This document shows, one piece after another, positions 8,034-16,192 of a DNA stretch of 64,000 bases. Position 1 is the first letter of the stretch, and every line of letters starts with the position of its first letter. Below the pieces are notes generated by a model. That model saw only the letters and a program-made list of their open reading frames with translations, did not search any database and was not told the origin of the DNA. The position numbers and the translations under genes were made by a program. This stretch comes from Aliirhizobium smilacinae (GTDB lineage: Bacteria; Pseudomonadota; Alphaproteobacteria; Rhizobiales; Rhizobiaceae), in contig NZ_VDMN01000002.1 in assembly GCF_006335145.1 (NCBI RefSeq), positions 434,001 through 498,000 of the forward strand, written 5' to 3'.

Positions 8034-9362
8034 GTGGCAACCGCAACGACGGCAGACAGCGTCCCCTCCTTCGATGTCACCCATCGCGAAGTGTTGCGCA
8101 TCGCGATCCCGATGATGGTCGCCCATTTCTCGACCCCGCTCGTCAGCCTTGTGGCGACGGGCGTTATCGGGCAATTGGGGCAGGAGGCGCTGATCGGCGG
8201 CGTGGCGCTTGCCGCCGTCATTTTCGATGTGCTGTTCGTCACCTTCAATTTTTTGCGCGGCGCGACCACCGGTTTCACCGCCCAGGCTTTTGGCGCAGGT
8301 GATCGCCGTTACGAGCAGCGCATGCTGCTCGGCGGCCTGACCATTTCCATGGTCGCCGGCCTCGTCATCCTGCTTCTTCACGTCCCGATCGGCAATCTCG
8401 GCCTCACTGTGCTCGGAGCCGATGGTGCGGTCGCAGACGCGGCAAAAGTCTATTTCTCCTGGCGCGTCTGGTCGGCCCCCTTCGTGCTGTTCAATTTCGT
8501 CGCCTTCGGCTGGATCATCGGCCGGGGCGATGCGCTTACCGCAATGCTTCTGCAGGGATTGTTGAACGGCCTTAATCTTGGCCTCAGCATCTGGTGGGTA
8601 CTCGGTCTCGATGGCGGCGTTGCTGGCCTCGCGATCGCCAGCCTCGTCTCCGAAATCGTCACGGCACTGGCCGGTGCCGCCATCATCCTCTGTCGCACCG
8701 ACAAGTCGAGCTGGAATTTACCGGACGTGAAAAGCCTGCGACGGCTGTTTTCCGTCAATGGCGACATGATGATCCGCTCGTTTGCATTGCTGATCGGGCT
8801 TTCCTTCTTCACCCGCCAGAGCGGTGAACTCGGTATCGATATCCTCGCTGCCAACACGATCCTGTTGCGCTTCTATTTCTTCGGCGTCGCCTTCCTCGAC
8901 GGCATCGCCACAGCGGCCGAACAGCTCGCCGGCCGCGCCGTCGGCGCCAGAAACCGCGCTGCCTTCGACCGGATGATCAAACTCACCACGATCTGGGCGC
9001 TGGTCTTCGGCGCGCTTGTTGCGCTGTCCTTCCTCGCCGGCGGCTGGTGGGTCATAGATCTCGCATCCCCCAATGCAACGGTCGAGCAACTGGCCGAAGC
9101 TTTCCTGCCCTATGCAGCGATCATGCCGCTGGTCGGTGCCATCGCCTTCCAGATGGACGGGGTTTATATCGGCGCGACATGGTCGCGCGAGATGCGCAAT
9201 CTCATGCTTCTGTCGCTGGCAATCTATTTTGCCGCCTGGGCTGTGCTGCAGCCGCTCTTCGGCAATCACGGCCTGTGGATCGCGCTGCTCCTCTTCCAGA
9301 GCGCCCGCAGCGTCGCCTTCCGTCTCATGCTGCCGAAACTGACGGCCAGAACGCTCGGGTAA
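8034..9362 (+). CDS. MATE family efflux transporter
   Basis: Membrane protein of 442 aa with about twelve hydrophobic segments in two similar halves and the DinF/MATE arrangement. Residues 20-70 read HREVLRIAIPMMVAHF and later LGQEALIGGVALA. MATE proteins export cationic compounds in exchange for H+ or Na+. The GTG start follows the previous stop with no gap, indicating translational coupling. It may export a toxic intermediate of the upstream oxidation pathway. It converges on the RpiR gene with only 9 bases between the stops. Confidence 0.85.
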   Translation: MATATTADSVPSFDVTHREVLRIAIPMMVAHFSTPLVSLVATGVIGQLGQEALIGGVALAAVIFDVLFVTFNFLRGATTGFTAQAFGAGDRRYEQRMLLGGLTISMVAGLVILLLHVPIGNLGLTVLGADGAVADAAKVYFSWRVWSAPFVLFNFVAFGWIIGRGDALTAMLLQGLLNGLNLGLSIWWVLGLDGGVAGLAIASLVSEIVTALAGAAIILCRTDKSSWNLPDVKSLRRLFSVNGDMMIRSFALLIGLSFFTRQSGELGIDILAANTILLRFYFFGVAFLDGIATAAEQLAGRAVGARNRAAFDRMIKLTTIWALVFGALVALSFLAGGWWVIDLASPNATVEQLAEAFLPYAAIMPLVGAIAFQMDGVYIGATWSREMRNLMLLSLAIYFAAWAVLQPLFGNHGLWIALLLFQSARSVAFRLMLPKLTARTLG

Positions 9363-9371
9363 AACATTCCG

Positions 9372-10235
9372 TCAGTCGCCGAGCAACTGTCGATCGTCGC
9401 CGTCGCGATTGCGTACCAGCTCTTCCTTGATCGCCCGCAGCGATTTCAACGCTCTTGTGCGGTCGGCATAGGCGACCATGTTGGCAAGGATGTCGATCGC
9501 CGCCAGATAAGCATAGCGTGTCGATGTCGGTCGAAAGATGTTCTTGCCCTCGGGCATCTCGATCGCGATCACCACGTCGGCGGCATTGGCGACCGGCGAA
9601 CCGCTCTGGGTCATCACGATCGTCGGGATCGAGCGCTCCCGCAGCAGGTCAAGGCAATGGACAAGCCCCATGTCGCGGCCGGTAAACGACGAGCCGAAAA
9701 CGACAGTGCCCGGCTGAGCCGCCGCCGAGATCATCAGGTTCATGCCGTGGTCGCTCGATGCATGGACCCTGCAACTGAGGCGAAACAGCCGGTTATGCAG
9801 CTCGTTGACGATCATCGCCGAATTGCCGCTGGCGCCGAAGGCCTGAATAAACTCCGCGGCCCGCAACATCTGCGCTGCTTTTTCGATCGCCCTCAGATCA
9901 AGCTGGCGATGCACCTCGAACAGTGCGTTCTGCGCCTTCGAGACGATATCCTGCGCCACTTCTTCCGCCGTTGCGGTCGGCGCTTCCGGTGTCAGATAAC
10001 GCAGGCCGACATAGGCGAGCTTTGCCAGCTGCACCTTGAAGTCCGAATATCCCTGGCAACCCAGCCGCCGGCAGAAACGGGTGACCGTCGGAGGCGAGAC
10101 GCCGGCCTTTTCCGCCACCTCGATGATCGATGCGTTGACGACGAAATCGACATTTTCCAGCGCGAAATGTGCGAGCTTAGCTTCAAGACCGGAAAGCCGG
10201 CCATCCTGATCGGAAAGGGCGTGAAACAGATCCAT
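9372..10235 (-). CDS. MurR/RpiR family transcriptional regulator
   Basis: Regulator of 287 aa. The N-terminal helix-turn-helix is of the RpiR type (IIEVAEKAGVSPPTVTRFCRRLG, about residues 32-54). The C-terminal SIS domain (FGASGNSAMIVNELHNRL, later FGSSFTGRDMGLV) should bind a phosphosugar-like or acidic ligand. The start at 10235 is chosen because GAGGGG lies 7 bases upstream and the domain begins there. An upstream in-frame start exists but has no such site. It is divergent from the D-threonine-aldolase-family gene. A GTGAAA-N5-TTTCAC palindrome lies in the shared intergenic region. Confidence 0.88.
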   Translation of the reverse strand: MDLFHALSDQDGRLSGLEAKLAHFALENVDFVVNASIIEVAEKAGVSPPTVTRFCRRLGCQGYSDFKVQLAKLAYVGLRYLTPEAPTATAEEVAQDIVSKAQNALFEVHRQLDLRAIEKAAQMLRAAEFIQAFGASGNSAMIVNELHNRLFRLSCRVHASSDHGMNLMISAAAQPGTVVFGSSFTGRDMGLVHCLDLLRERSIPTIVMTQSGSPVANAADVVIAIEMPEGKNIFRPTSTRYAYLAAIDILANMVAYADRTRALKSLRAIKEELVRNRDGDDRQLLGD

Positions 10236-10282
10236 TCGGTTTTCCCCTCGGATTGGCCACATCAGAAAAATGCTTAAGCTCG

Positions 10283-10299
10283 TGAAAATGAATTTCACT
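10283..10299. promoter_or_regulatory. Candidate RpiR operator, copy 1
   Basis: Inverted repeat GTGAAA-ATGAA-TTTCAC in the divergent region between the RpiR gene and the PLP enzyme gene. It shares the core GAAAAT-n-AATT-n-CAC with two direct copies at 11776 and 11848, in front of the MlrC operon. Assignment to this regulator is inference. Confidence 0.5.
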
Positions 10300-10431
10300 G
10301 GCATGCAATTTGATAGCATAATGCCCGCCAGCATCAACGAAACTCGCCTGTTCCACGAAAATAAAAACAACCTTCCCGCGCTTATGCTTCCGTCATCCGG
10401 CAGTGCGCCTTTTCCAACGAGGTCTCCAGAC

Positions 10432-11520
10432 ATGAACTATCCTTGGCCCGAACCCGGCACGCCGCTCGAACAGGTTGCAACCCCGATGCCGGTCATCGAC
10501 GAGGCGCGGCTTGCCGCCAACATCGCCCGCGTTCAGGCCTATTGCGACAGCCATGGCAAGGCGTTTCGCCCGCATATCAAGACCCACAAGATTGCAGCCG
10601 TCGCCCGCCAGCAGGTGGAAGCCGGCGCGGTCGGCCTTAATTGCCAGAAAGTGACCGAGGCGGAAGTCTTCGCTGATGCCGGTTTCGAAGACATCCTGAT
10701 TACCTACAACATTCTGGGTACCGCCAAGCTCGCCCGCCTGAAAGCCCTCAATGCCCGCGTGACAAAACTCGCCGTCGTCGCCGACAGCGAAACCACGATT
10801 GCCGGCCTCGCCGCAACCTTCGACGCCTCCCGTCCGCTGACCGTGCTGATCGAATGTGATACCGGCGCCAAGCGCTGTGGCGTGCAGACACCGGAAGCAG
10901 CTGTTGCGCTTGCCGAAAAGATCGCTGCCGCTCCCGGCCTTCGTTTCGGCGGCATCATGACCTATCCGGCCACCGGTGGCGCCGAACAGGTCGAGGCTTT
11001 CATCGTCCGCACCATGGCGCTGCTTTCGGAAAAGGGTATCGAATGCCCCATGCGCTCCAGCGGCGGTTCGCCGGATCTGTTCTCCGCCCATCTCGTGCCG
11101 TCTGCCACCGAACACCGCGCCGGCACCTATGTCTATAACGACCGCAGCATGGTGCGCGCCGGCCATTGCAGCAATGACGATCTCGCCATGCATATCCTCG
11201 CCACCGTCGTGTCCCGCCCGGCGCCGGATCGCGCCGTGCTGGACAGCGGCTCCAAGGCACTGACCTCCGACCTGCTCGGCTTTACCGATTATGGTGCGAT
11301 TGCCGGTTTCGAGGGCGCCCGCGTCGTCTCGCTTTCGGAAGAACATGCAGTCGTTGATCTGACCGACTGCAAGACGCCCTTCCCCGAAATCGGTTCGATG
11401 GTGAAGGTCGTGCCGAACCATACATGCGTCGTCACCAACCTGTTCGACCGCATGGTCTTCCACCGCGACGGCATCGTTTCGCGGGTTGAAAATGTCGATG
11501 CACGCGGCACCGTCTGGTAG
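10432..11520 (+). CDS. D-threonine aldolase / D-serine dehydratase family PLP enzyme
   Basis: Enzyme of 362 aa with an alanine-racemase-type N-terminal barrel. K50 in FRPHIKTHK is the expected PLP lysine. Near the C-terminus PNHTCVVTN (H330, C332) provides a His-x-Cys metal pair like that of D-serine dehydratases of this fold. The family splits D-threo-beta-hydroxy amino acids or dehydrates D-serine. The start is set at the ATG preceded by ACGAGG. An upstream in-frame ATG at 10270 would place an odd, unconserved leader across the operator region. It is divergent from the RpiR regulator and followed by a strong terminator, so it is monocistronic. Which D-hydroxy amino acid it uses is open. Confidence 0.82.
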   Translation: MNYPWPEPGTPLEQVATPMPVIDEARLAANIARVQAYCDSHGKAFRPHIKTHKIAAVARQQVEAGAVGLNCQKVTEAEVFADAGFEDILITYNILGTAKLARLKALNARVTKLAVVADSETTIAGLAATFDASRPLTVLIECDTGAKRCGVQTPEAAVALAEKIAAAPGLRFGGIMTYPATGGAEQVEAFIVRTMALLSEKGIECPMRSSGGSPDLFSAHLVPSATEHRAGTYVYNDRSMVRAGHCSNDDLAMHILATVVSRPAPDRAVLDSGSKALTSDLLGFTDYGAIAGFEGARVVSLSEEHAVVDLTDCKTPFPEIGSMVKVVPNHTCVVTNLFDRMVFHRDGIVSRVENVDARGTVW

Positions 11521-11601
11521 GGTTGCGGCCTGAAAATTTTTACCGCGAAAGGCCAGCCGCTCACTGCCGCAAGGCGCGGCGGTCACGGAATGATGAAAAT
11601 C

Positions 11602-11628
11602 GGGCGCCTCTCAGGGGCGCCCTTTTTC
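11602..11628 (+). terminator. Rho-independent terminator of the PLP enzyme gene
   Basis: The stem GGGCGCC / GGCGCCC with an intervening TCTCAGG loop is followed directly by TTTTTC. It lies 80 bases after the stop at 11520. This is a classical intrinsic terminator on the + strand. Confidence 0.85.
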
Positions 11629-11747
11629 ATGCGGCGATGACGATTGTTTGCCGCCGGCACGCAGCCGGGACCGGCCGAATGGCTTGATTCCAAAACAGAA
11701 TGCCGTTGCACCGGCCTCGACGTCGGCTGCTACGCCTGGGGAAGGCC

Positions 11748-11771
11748 GTGAAAATTTTCTTCGATTTTCAC
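11748..11771. promoter_or_regulatory. Palindromic candidate operator with 8-bp arms
   Basis: Perfect inverted repeat GTGAAAAT / ATTTTCAC separated by 8 bases. Its half-site GTGAAAAT is the same as the first half of the candidate RpiR operator at 10283. It lies upstream of the MlrC operon, five bases before the first of the two direct repeats. Confidence 0.5.
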
Positions 11772-11775
11772 GCTT

Positions 11776-11792
11776 AAGAAAATAAATTACAC
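11776..11792. promoter_or_regulatory. Direct repeat / candidate RpiR operator, copy 2
   Basis: AAGAAAATAAATTACAC, identical to the copy at 11848 and matching the palindrome at 10283 at 13 of 17 positions. Two identical 17-base copies 72 bases apart in non-coding DNA are unlikely by chance. Confidence 0.5.
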
Positions 11793-11818
11793 AAAATAGT
11801 GCGAAATCTGAAAATCCG

Positions 11819-11846
11819 TTGACTTCGGCAACATTTGACGCATTAT
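11819..11846 (+). promoter_or_regulatory. Possible promoter for the MlrC / dipeptide importer operon
   Basis: TTGACT at 11819 and CATTAT at 11841 with a 16-base spacer resemble a sigma-70 promoter. The -10 box abuts the operator-like repeat at 11848, which would suit repression. The leader to the MlrC start would be about 200 bases. The call rests on sequence resemblance only. Confidence 0.35.
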
Positions 11847-11847
11847 G

Positions 11848-11864
11848 AAGAAAATAAATTACAC
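11848..11864. promoter_or_regulatory. Direct repeat / candidate RpiR operator, copy 3
   Basis: Second identical copy of AAGAAAATAAATTACAC, directly after the candidate -10 box of the MlrC operon. See the copies at 10283 and 11776. Confidence 0.5.
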
Positions 11865-12051
11865 CGAAACGGTGAGCGGGCGAACTTGAGGAAAACGGGA
11901 CATCGGATGAACCGAGAGTGCCTGGACTGTCGCTGACGCGGCGGTCGGGACATGGCAGCTCCGGCAAACTTCACATCAGGGACAATATGGCGACGGTATT
12001 CGGGCGGCTGTAACAGCGGCGCGTTGGCCGGAGTGCATTCGGATAACAGAC

Positions 12052-13533
12052 ATGCGCATCTTCACCGCCTCGCTGGCGACCGAGACGAACACTTTTTCAC
12101 CCGTGCCGACGGATATGAACGCCTTCAAGGCGGCGTTTTATGCCGCGCCGGGCGAACACCCGGATACGCCGACCCTGTGTTCCTCCGTCGTCCCGATCCT
12201 GCGCCGCCGAGGCCGCGAAGAAGGTTTCACCGTCATCGAAGGCACGTCCTGCTGGGCCGAACCCGCCGGCCTCATCCAGCGCCAGACCTATGAAACCTTG
12301 CGCGACCAGATCCTTGCTGAGCTGAAAGCCGCCCTGCCTGTCGATGGCGTGGTCCTCGGCCTGCATGGCGCGATGGCAGCCCAAGGCTATGACGATCCGG
12401 AAGGCGATTTCCTCGCCCGTGTCCGCGACATGGTCGGGCCGGACGTGCTGATCGCTGCCGAATTCGATCCGCACAGCCACCTGACGGCGCTGCGTGTTGC
12501 AAACCTGAACATCATGGCCGCCTTCCTCGAATTCCCCCATACAGATTTCGAACAGCGCGGCGAACACGTCGTTGAACTGGCGCTTCAGGCGTTGCGTGGC
12601 AAGATCAGGCCGGTCATCTCCACCTTCGACTGCCGGATGATCACCATCTTCCCGACCAGCCGCGAACCGATGCGCTCCTTTGTCGACCGCATGCAGGCGC
12701 TGGAAGGCCATGACGGCATCCTGTCGGCCTCGGTCATCCACGGTTTCATGGCCGGCGACGTGCCCGACATGGGCACCCGCATCGTCGTCGTTTCCGACAA
12801 TGACAAGGCAAAGGGTGACGCACTGGCGGCAAAACTCGGCCGCGAGCTTTACAGCCTGCGCAAGACCACTGCCATGCCGATGTTCGATACCGAGGCCGGT
12901 CTCGACAAGGCGATCGCCATCCGCGCCGCGCATCAGCAAAAGCCGGTGACGATTGCCGATGTCTGGGACAATCCCGGCGGCGGCGTGGCGGGCGATGCCA
13001 CCTATATCCTGCGCCGGATGATGGAACGCGGAATGGACGATTTTGCCGTCGCCACCATCTGGGACCCGATTGCCGTCAGCTTTTGCCACGCGGCGGGTGA
13101 AGGTGCGGAACTGGCCTTGCGCGTCGGCGGCAAGTCGAGCCCGGAAGGCGGCGATCCGCTCGACCTGTGCGTCACCGTGCAGAAGGTTTTCGACGCCGGC
13201 TGGCAGAGTTTTCGCAATTCGCGCGTCACGCTCGGCAGCGCCGCTGTCATCCGTCCGGTCGGCACCAATATCGATATCGTGCTGATCACCAGCCGCACCC
13301 AGACCTACGAGCCCGACATCTTCTCCAATCAGGGCATCGATTTCGCCTCGAAGGCCTACATGCTGATCAAGTCGACCAATCATTTTTACGCCGGTTTCCA
13401 GCCGGTCTCCTCCGAGATCGTCTATATCGCCGCGCCGACCTCCTATCCGACCAACCCGGCAACGACGCCCTATCGCAAGGCGAGCTTGAAGCTCTGGCCG
13501 CGTGTGGCCGATCCACTGGGACTGGATGCCTGA
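12052..13533 (+). CDS. MlrC-type M81 family metallopeptidase
   Basis: Protein of 493 aa belonging to the microcystinase C (MlrC, DUF1485 plus MlrC C-terminal) family. It begins with the characteristic ATETNTFSP segment. It contains the probable metal-binding stretches EFDPHSHLT (about residue 140) and PHTDFEQRG (about residue 163), and the family's DNPGGGVAGDATY near residue 307. MlrC itself hydrolyses linearised microcystin, a peptide containing D-residues and unusual residues. Relatives in soil bacteria sit next to peptide transporters, as here. A dipeptide-type importer follows on the same strand. Natural substrate unknown. Confidence 0.88.
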   Translation: MRIFTASLATETNTFSPVPTDMNAFKAAFYAAPGEHPDTPTLCSSVVPILRRRGREEGFTVIEGTSCWAEPAGLIQRQTYETLRDQILAELKAALPVDGVVLGLHGAMAAQGYDDPEGDFLARVRDMVGPDVLIAAEFDPHSHLTALRVANLNIMAAFLEFPHTDFEQRGEHVVELALQALRGKIRPVISTFDCRMITIFPTSREPMRSFVDRMQALEGHDGILSASVIHGFMAGDVPDMGTRIVVVSDNDKAKGDALAAKLGRELYSLRKTTAMPMFDTEAGLDKAIAIRAAHQQKPVTIADVWDNPGGGVAGDATYILRRMMERGMDDFAVATIWDPIAVSFCHAAGEGAELALRVGGKSSPEGGDPLDLCVTVQKVFDAGWQSFRNSRVTLGSAAVIRPVGTNIDIVLITSRTQTYEPDIFSNQGIDFASKAYMLIKSTNHFYAGFQPVSSEIVYIAAPTSYPTNPATTPYRKASLKLWPRVADPLGLDA

Positions 13534-13599
13534 ATTCTCGACCGGACAGGAAAGCCGGCCGAAATCTTTGACCGAACCGAACGCAACAAGGGGATGACC

Positions 13600-15117
13600 A
13601 TGAAAAAGAGTGCACTTGTTCTGATGACGCTGGCGGCCTTGGCCGGCACCAGCAGCCTGGCTCTGGCCCAGGCAAGCGACGGTATTCTGACTGTCGCCAC
13701 GATCGGCGAACCGCCGACGCTCGACGTCATGCAGACGGCGACCGACATCGTGCTGACCATCGACCAGCACATTTTCGAAACGCTCTACACCTATGACGCC
13801 GAATGGAAGTCCGTACCGCTGCTTGCAGCCGGAATGCCGAAGATTTCCGAAGACGGCCTGACCTATACGATCCCGCTGCGCGAAGGTGTCACGTTCCATG
13901 ACGGCAGCGCCTTCGATGCCAAGGATGTCACCGCCTCGCTGAAGCGCTGGATGGCAGTCAATTCCAAGGGCAAGCAGGTCGCCGGCATCGTCGAAAGCCT
14001 GACGGAAGATGGCGATCATGCCGTCGTCTTCAAGCTGAAGTCGCGTTATGCGCCGCTGCTTGCCACGCTGTCGCAGGCCTCGGTCATCCTGCCGTCGGAA
14101 AAGATCGCCGACACGCTGACCGAATTCGTCGGCACCGGCCCTTACGCCCTGAAGGAGCGCAAGCCCGACCAATATACCCAGCTCGTCCGTTTCGACGGCT
14201 ACAAGTCGCCGGAAGGCACGCCGAGCAACTATGCCGGCAAGCGCGAGGCGATCGCTAAGGAAATCCGTTTCGTTCCGGTTCCCGATGCAAATACCCGCGT
14301 TGAAGGCCTGATTTCCGGCCAGTTCGATTATGCGGACTCCCTTCCGGTCAGCGCATTCGAGCGCGTCGAAAAGAGCGGCAATGCCAAGCCCGTCATCTTC
14401 CGCGATGCCGGCTGGGCTTCGATGAACATGAACATGAAGGAAGGCCTGCTCGTTAAGAAGGAGCTGCGTCAGGCGGTTCAGGTTGCGCTCAACCCGAACG
14501 ACATGATGATGGCCGCCTTCTCTGACGACCGCTTCTTCAGCGTCGATGCCTCGATCTTCCCGGAAGGTTCCTTCTGGCACACCGAAGCAGGTGTCGCCCG
14601 TTACGGCGACGGCAACCCGGAAGAAGCTGCAAAGCTCTTGAAGGATGGCGGTTACGACGGAACCCCGATCCGCCTTCTGACCAGCCGCCAGTACGAATTC
14701 CACTACAAGATCGGCGAAGTCGCCAAGGCCTATCTCGAAGCCGCCGGGTTCAAAGTCGATCTGCAGGTGGTCGACTGGGCAACGCTCACCACCCGCCGCG
14801 CGGATTCGAAGGCATGGGATATCTTCATCACCCATTCCAACTTCCCGGGTGACCCGACGACGATCAACACGATCACCGACACCTATCCGGGCTGGTACGT
14901 TTCCGATCAGAAGGCAAAGGCTGTCGCCACCTATATGGACGCCACCACCGATGATGCCAAGAAGGCAGCATGGGATGGCATCCAGACGGTCATCTATGAT
15001 GATGCACCGCTCTACAAGGTTGGCAACTTCAATGCCGTTTCCGGCGTTGCCAACGGCGTTTCCGGTTACGAGCCGACCTACTGGCCGCATTTCTGGAATG
15101 TCAGCCCGAAGAAGTAA
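13600..15117 (+). CDS. ABC transporter substrate-binding protein, family 5 (peptide type)
   Basis: Periplasmic receptor of 505 aa of the DppA/OppA/NikA family. The Sec signal peptide is MKKSALVLMTLAALAG... ending at ALA-Q. The family signature appears near residues 70-110 (YTIPLREGVTFHDGSAFDAKDV). The start is placed at 13600 because AAGGGG lies six bases before it. The ATG at 13594 overlaps the ribosome site. It follows the MlrC gene by 66 bases and precedes the permeases. A hairpin stands between it and the first permease. The ligand is probably a short or modified peptide. Confidence 0.88.
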   Translation: MKKSALVLMTLAALAGTSSLALAQASDGILTVATIGEPPTLDVMQTATDIVLTIDQHIFETLYTYDAEWKSVPLLAAGMPKISEDGLTYTIPLREGVTFHDGSAFDAKDVTASLKRWMAVNSKGKQVAGIVESLTEDGDHAVVFKLKSRYAPLLATLSQASVILPSEKIADTLTEFVGTGPYALKERKPDQYTQLVRFDGYKSPEGTPSNYAGKREAIAKEIRFVPVPDANTRVEGLISGQFDYADSLPVSAFERVEKSGNAKPVIFRDAGWASMNMNMKEGLLVKKELRQAVQVALNPNDMMMAAFSDDRFFSVDASIFPEGSFWHTEAGVARYGDGNPEEAAKLLKDGGYDGTPIRLLTSRQYEFHYKIGEVAKAYLEAAGFKVDLQVVDWATLTTRRADSKAWDIFITHSNFPGDPTTINTITDTYPGWYVSDQKAKAVATYMDATTDDAKKAAWDGIQTVIYDDAPLYKVGNFNAVSGVANGVSGYEPTYWPHFWNVSPKK

Positions 15118-15181
15118 GGCCAGAGCAGTTCCAGCAAAAGCGGGAACCCGTGTTGCTGGAATTGCGATGAAACGAAAGAGA

Positions 15182-15222
15182 TAGAGCAGTTTCGTGTTTC
15201 GAGGAAAGACGGAACTGCTCTA
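15182..15222 (+). terminator. Long intercistronic hairpin between binding-protein and permease genes
   Basis: The arms TAGAGCAGTTTCGT (15182-15195) and ACGGAACTGCTCTA (15209-15222) pair with one G-T/mismatch position across a 13-base loop. The 60 bases before it contain AGAGCAGTTCCAGCAA, a second copy of the arm, so the interval looks like a dispersed rhizobial intergenic repeat. Four A residues follow rather than T. It probably stabilises the upstream message or reduces read-through. Confidence 0.6.
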
Positions 15223-15241
15223 AAAAGACTGGGAACCGACT

Positions 15242-16192
15242 ATGGCAAGGATCGCACAAGCGCTGCTGAAACGGCTGGGGGGCATGGCAATCGTGCTCGC
15301 CCTCGTCGTGACGGTGGTCTTCATCATCGTTCGCGTCACGCCCGGCGATCCTGCCGCCGTCATGCTGGGTTCGGATGCGACCCCGGCTGATATCGCGCAA
15401 TTGCGCGAGAAGATGGGGCTCGATGCTCCGCTCCTCATGCAATATGGCCAGTTCGTTCTGGGCATATTGCAGGGTGATCTCGGCCAGTCGATCTTTTTGA
15501 ACCAGCCGGTCACGACGGCTCTCGCCGCACGTGCCGAACCCACCTTCTTCCTCACCCTCTTCTCCATCCTGATCGCAGTCGGTATTGCGCTGCCGGTCGG
15601 CATCCTGTCGGCCGTCAAACGCGGCACGATCTTCGACCAGATCGTCGTGACCCTCACCATGGTCGCCGCCAGTGTCCCGAGCTTCTGGCTCGGCCTGATC
15701 CTGATCCAGGTCTTTGCCGTCGGCCAGGGCTGGTTCCCGGCCTCCGGTTACGGCGGCCCGGAAACGCCTTTCTTCGAACGCCTGCACCATCTCGTTCTGC
15801 CGGCCGTCGCACTCGGCGTCGTCAATTCTGCACTGATCACCCGCTTCACCCGCGCCGCCATGCTCGATGTTCTGGGCGACGATTACGTCCGCACCGCCCG
15901 CGCCAAGGGCGCCGGCGAAGGCCGGGTCATCCTCAAGCATGCCCTGAAGAACGCGATGATCCCGATCATCACCGTTATCGGGCTGTCGGTCGCCATGCTG
16001 GTGGCCGGTGCCGTTGTCACCGAAACCGTCTTCGGCCTGCCGGGCGTTGGCAATCTTGTCGTCTCGGCGGTGTTGCGCCGCGATTATCCAGTCATCCAGG
16101 GCGCGCTGCTCGTCGTTGCCGCCATCTATGTCCTCATCAACTTCATCGTCGACATGCTTTATATTCTCGTTGATCCCAGGGTGCGCCTATGA
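15242..16192 (+). CDS. ABC transporter permease, DppB-like
   Basis: Permease of 316 aa with six membrane spans. The DppB family N-terminus is followed by RVTPGDPAAVMLG. The cytoplasmic EAA loop is near residues 215-235 (DDYVRTARAKGAGEGRVI). It overlaps the next permease by 4 bases (ATGA), which implies translational coupling. It forms half of the pore of the importer served by the preceding receptor. Confidence 0.9.
   Translation: MARIAQALLKRLGGMAIVLALVVTVVFIIVRVTPGDPAAVMLGSDATPADIAQLREKMGLDAPLLMQYGQFVLGILQGDLGQSIFLNQPVTTALAARAEPTFFLTLFSILIAVGIALPVGILSAVKRGTIFDQIVVTLTMVAASVPSFWLGLILIQVFAVGQGWFPASGYGGPETPFFERLHHLVLPAVALGVVNSALITRFTRAAMLDVLGDDYVRTARAKGAGEGRVILKHALKNAMIPIITVIGLSVAMLVAGAVVTETVFGLPGVGNLVVSAVLRRDYPVIQGALLVVAAIYVLINFIVDMLYILVDPRVRL

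Larger units (their letters stand above)
11521..12051. other. Non-coding regulatory interval between the PLP enzyme and MlrC genes
   Basis: 530 bases without a convincing gene. It holds the terminator of the PLP enzyme gene near 11602, then an AT-richer stretch (about 11745-11870) with an 8-bp-arm palindrome, two direct 17-base repeats and a possible promoter. The remainder up to 12051 shows no feature I recognise. Confidence 0.7.

Noticed and set aside
10270-10431. N-terminal extension of the PLP enzyme from an upstream in-frame ATG
   Set aside because: It would translate through the divergent promoter/operator region, has no ribosome site, and the enzyme family starts at the 10432 ATG.
11611-11967. 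A 118-codon - strand frame in the interval before MlrC
   Set aside because: It covers the terminator, the direct repeats and the palindrome, which better explain the sequence. No protein family is visible.
12097-15090. A 997-codon open frame on the - strand opposite the MlrC and receptor genes
   Set aside because: It spans two clearly real + strand genes and their gap and has the low-complexity, Arg/Gly/Asp/His-rich make-up of antisense frames in GC-rich codon usage. It has no family resemblance and no ribosome site.
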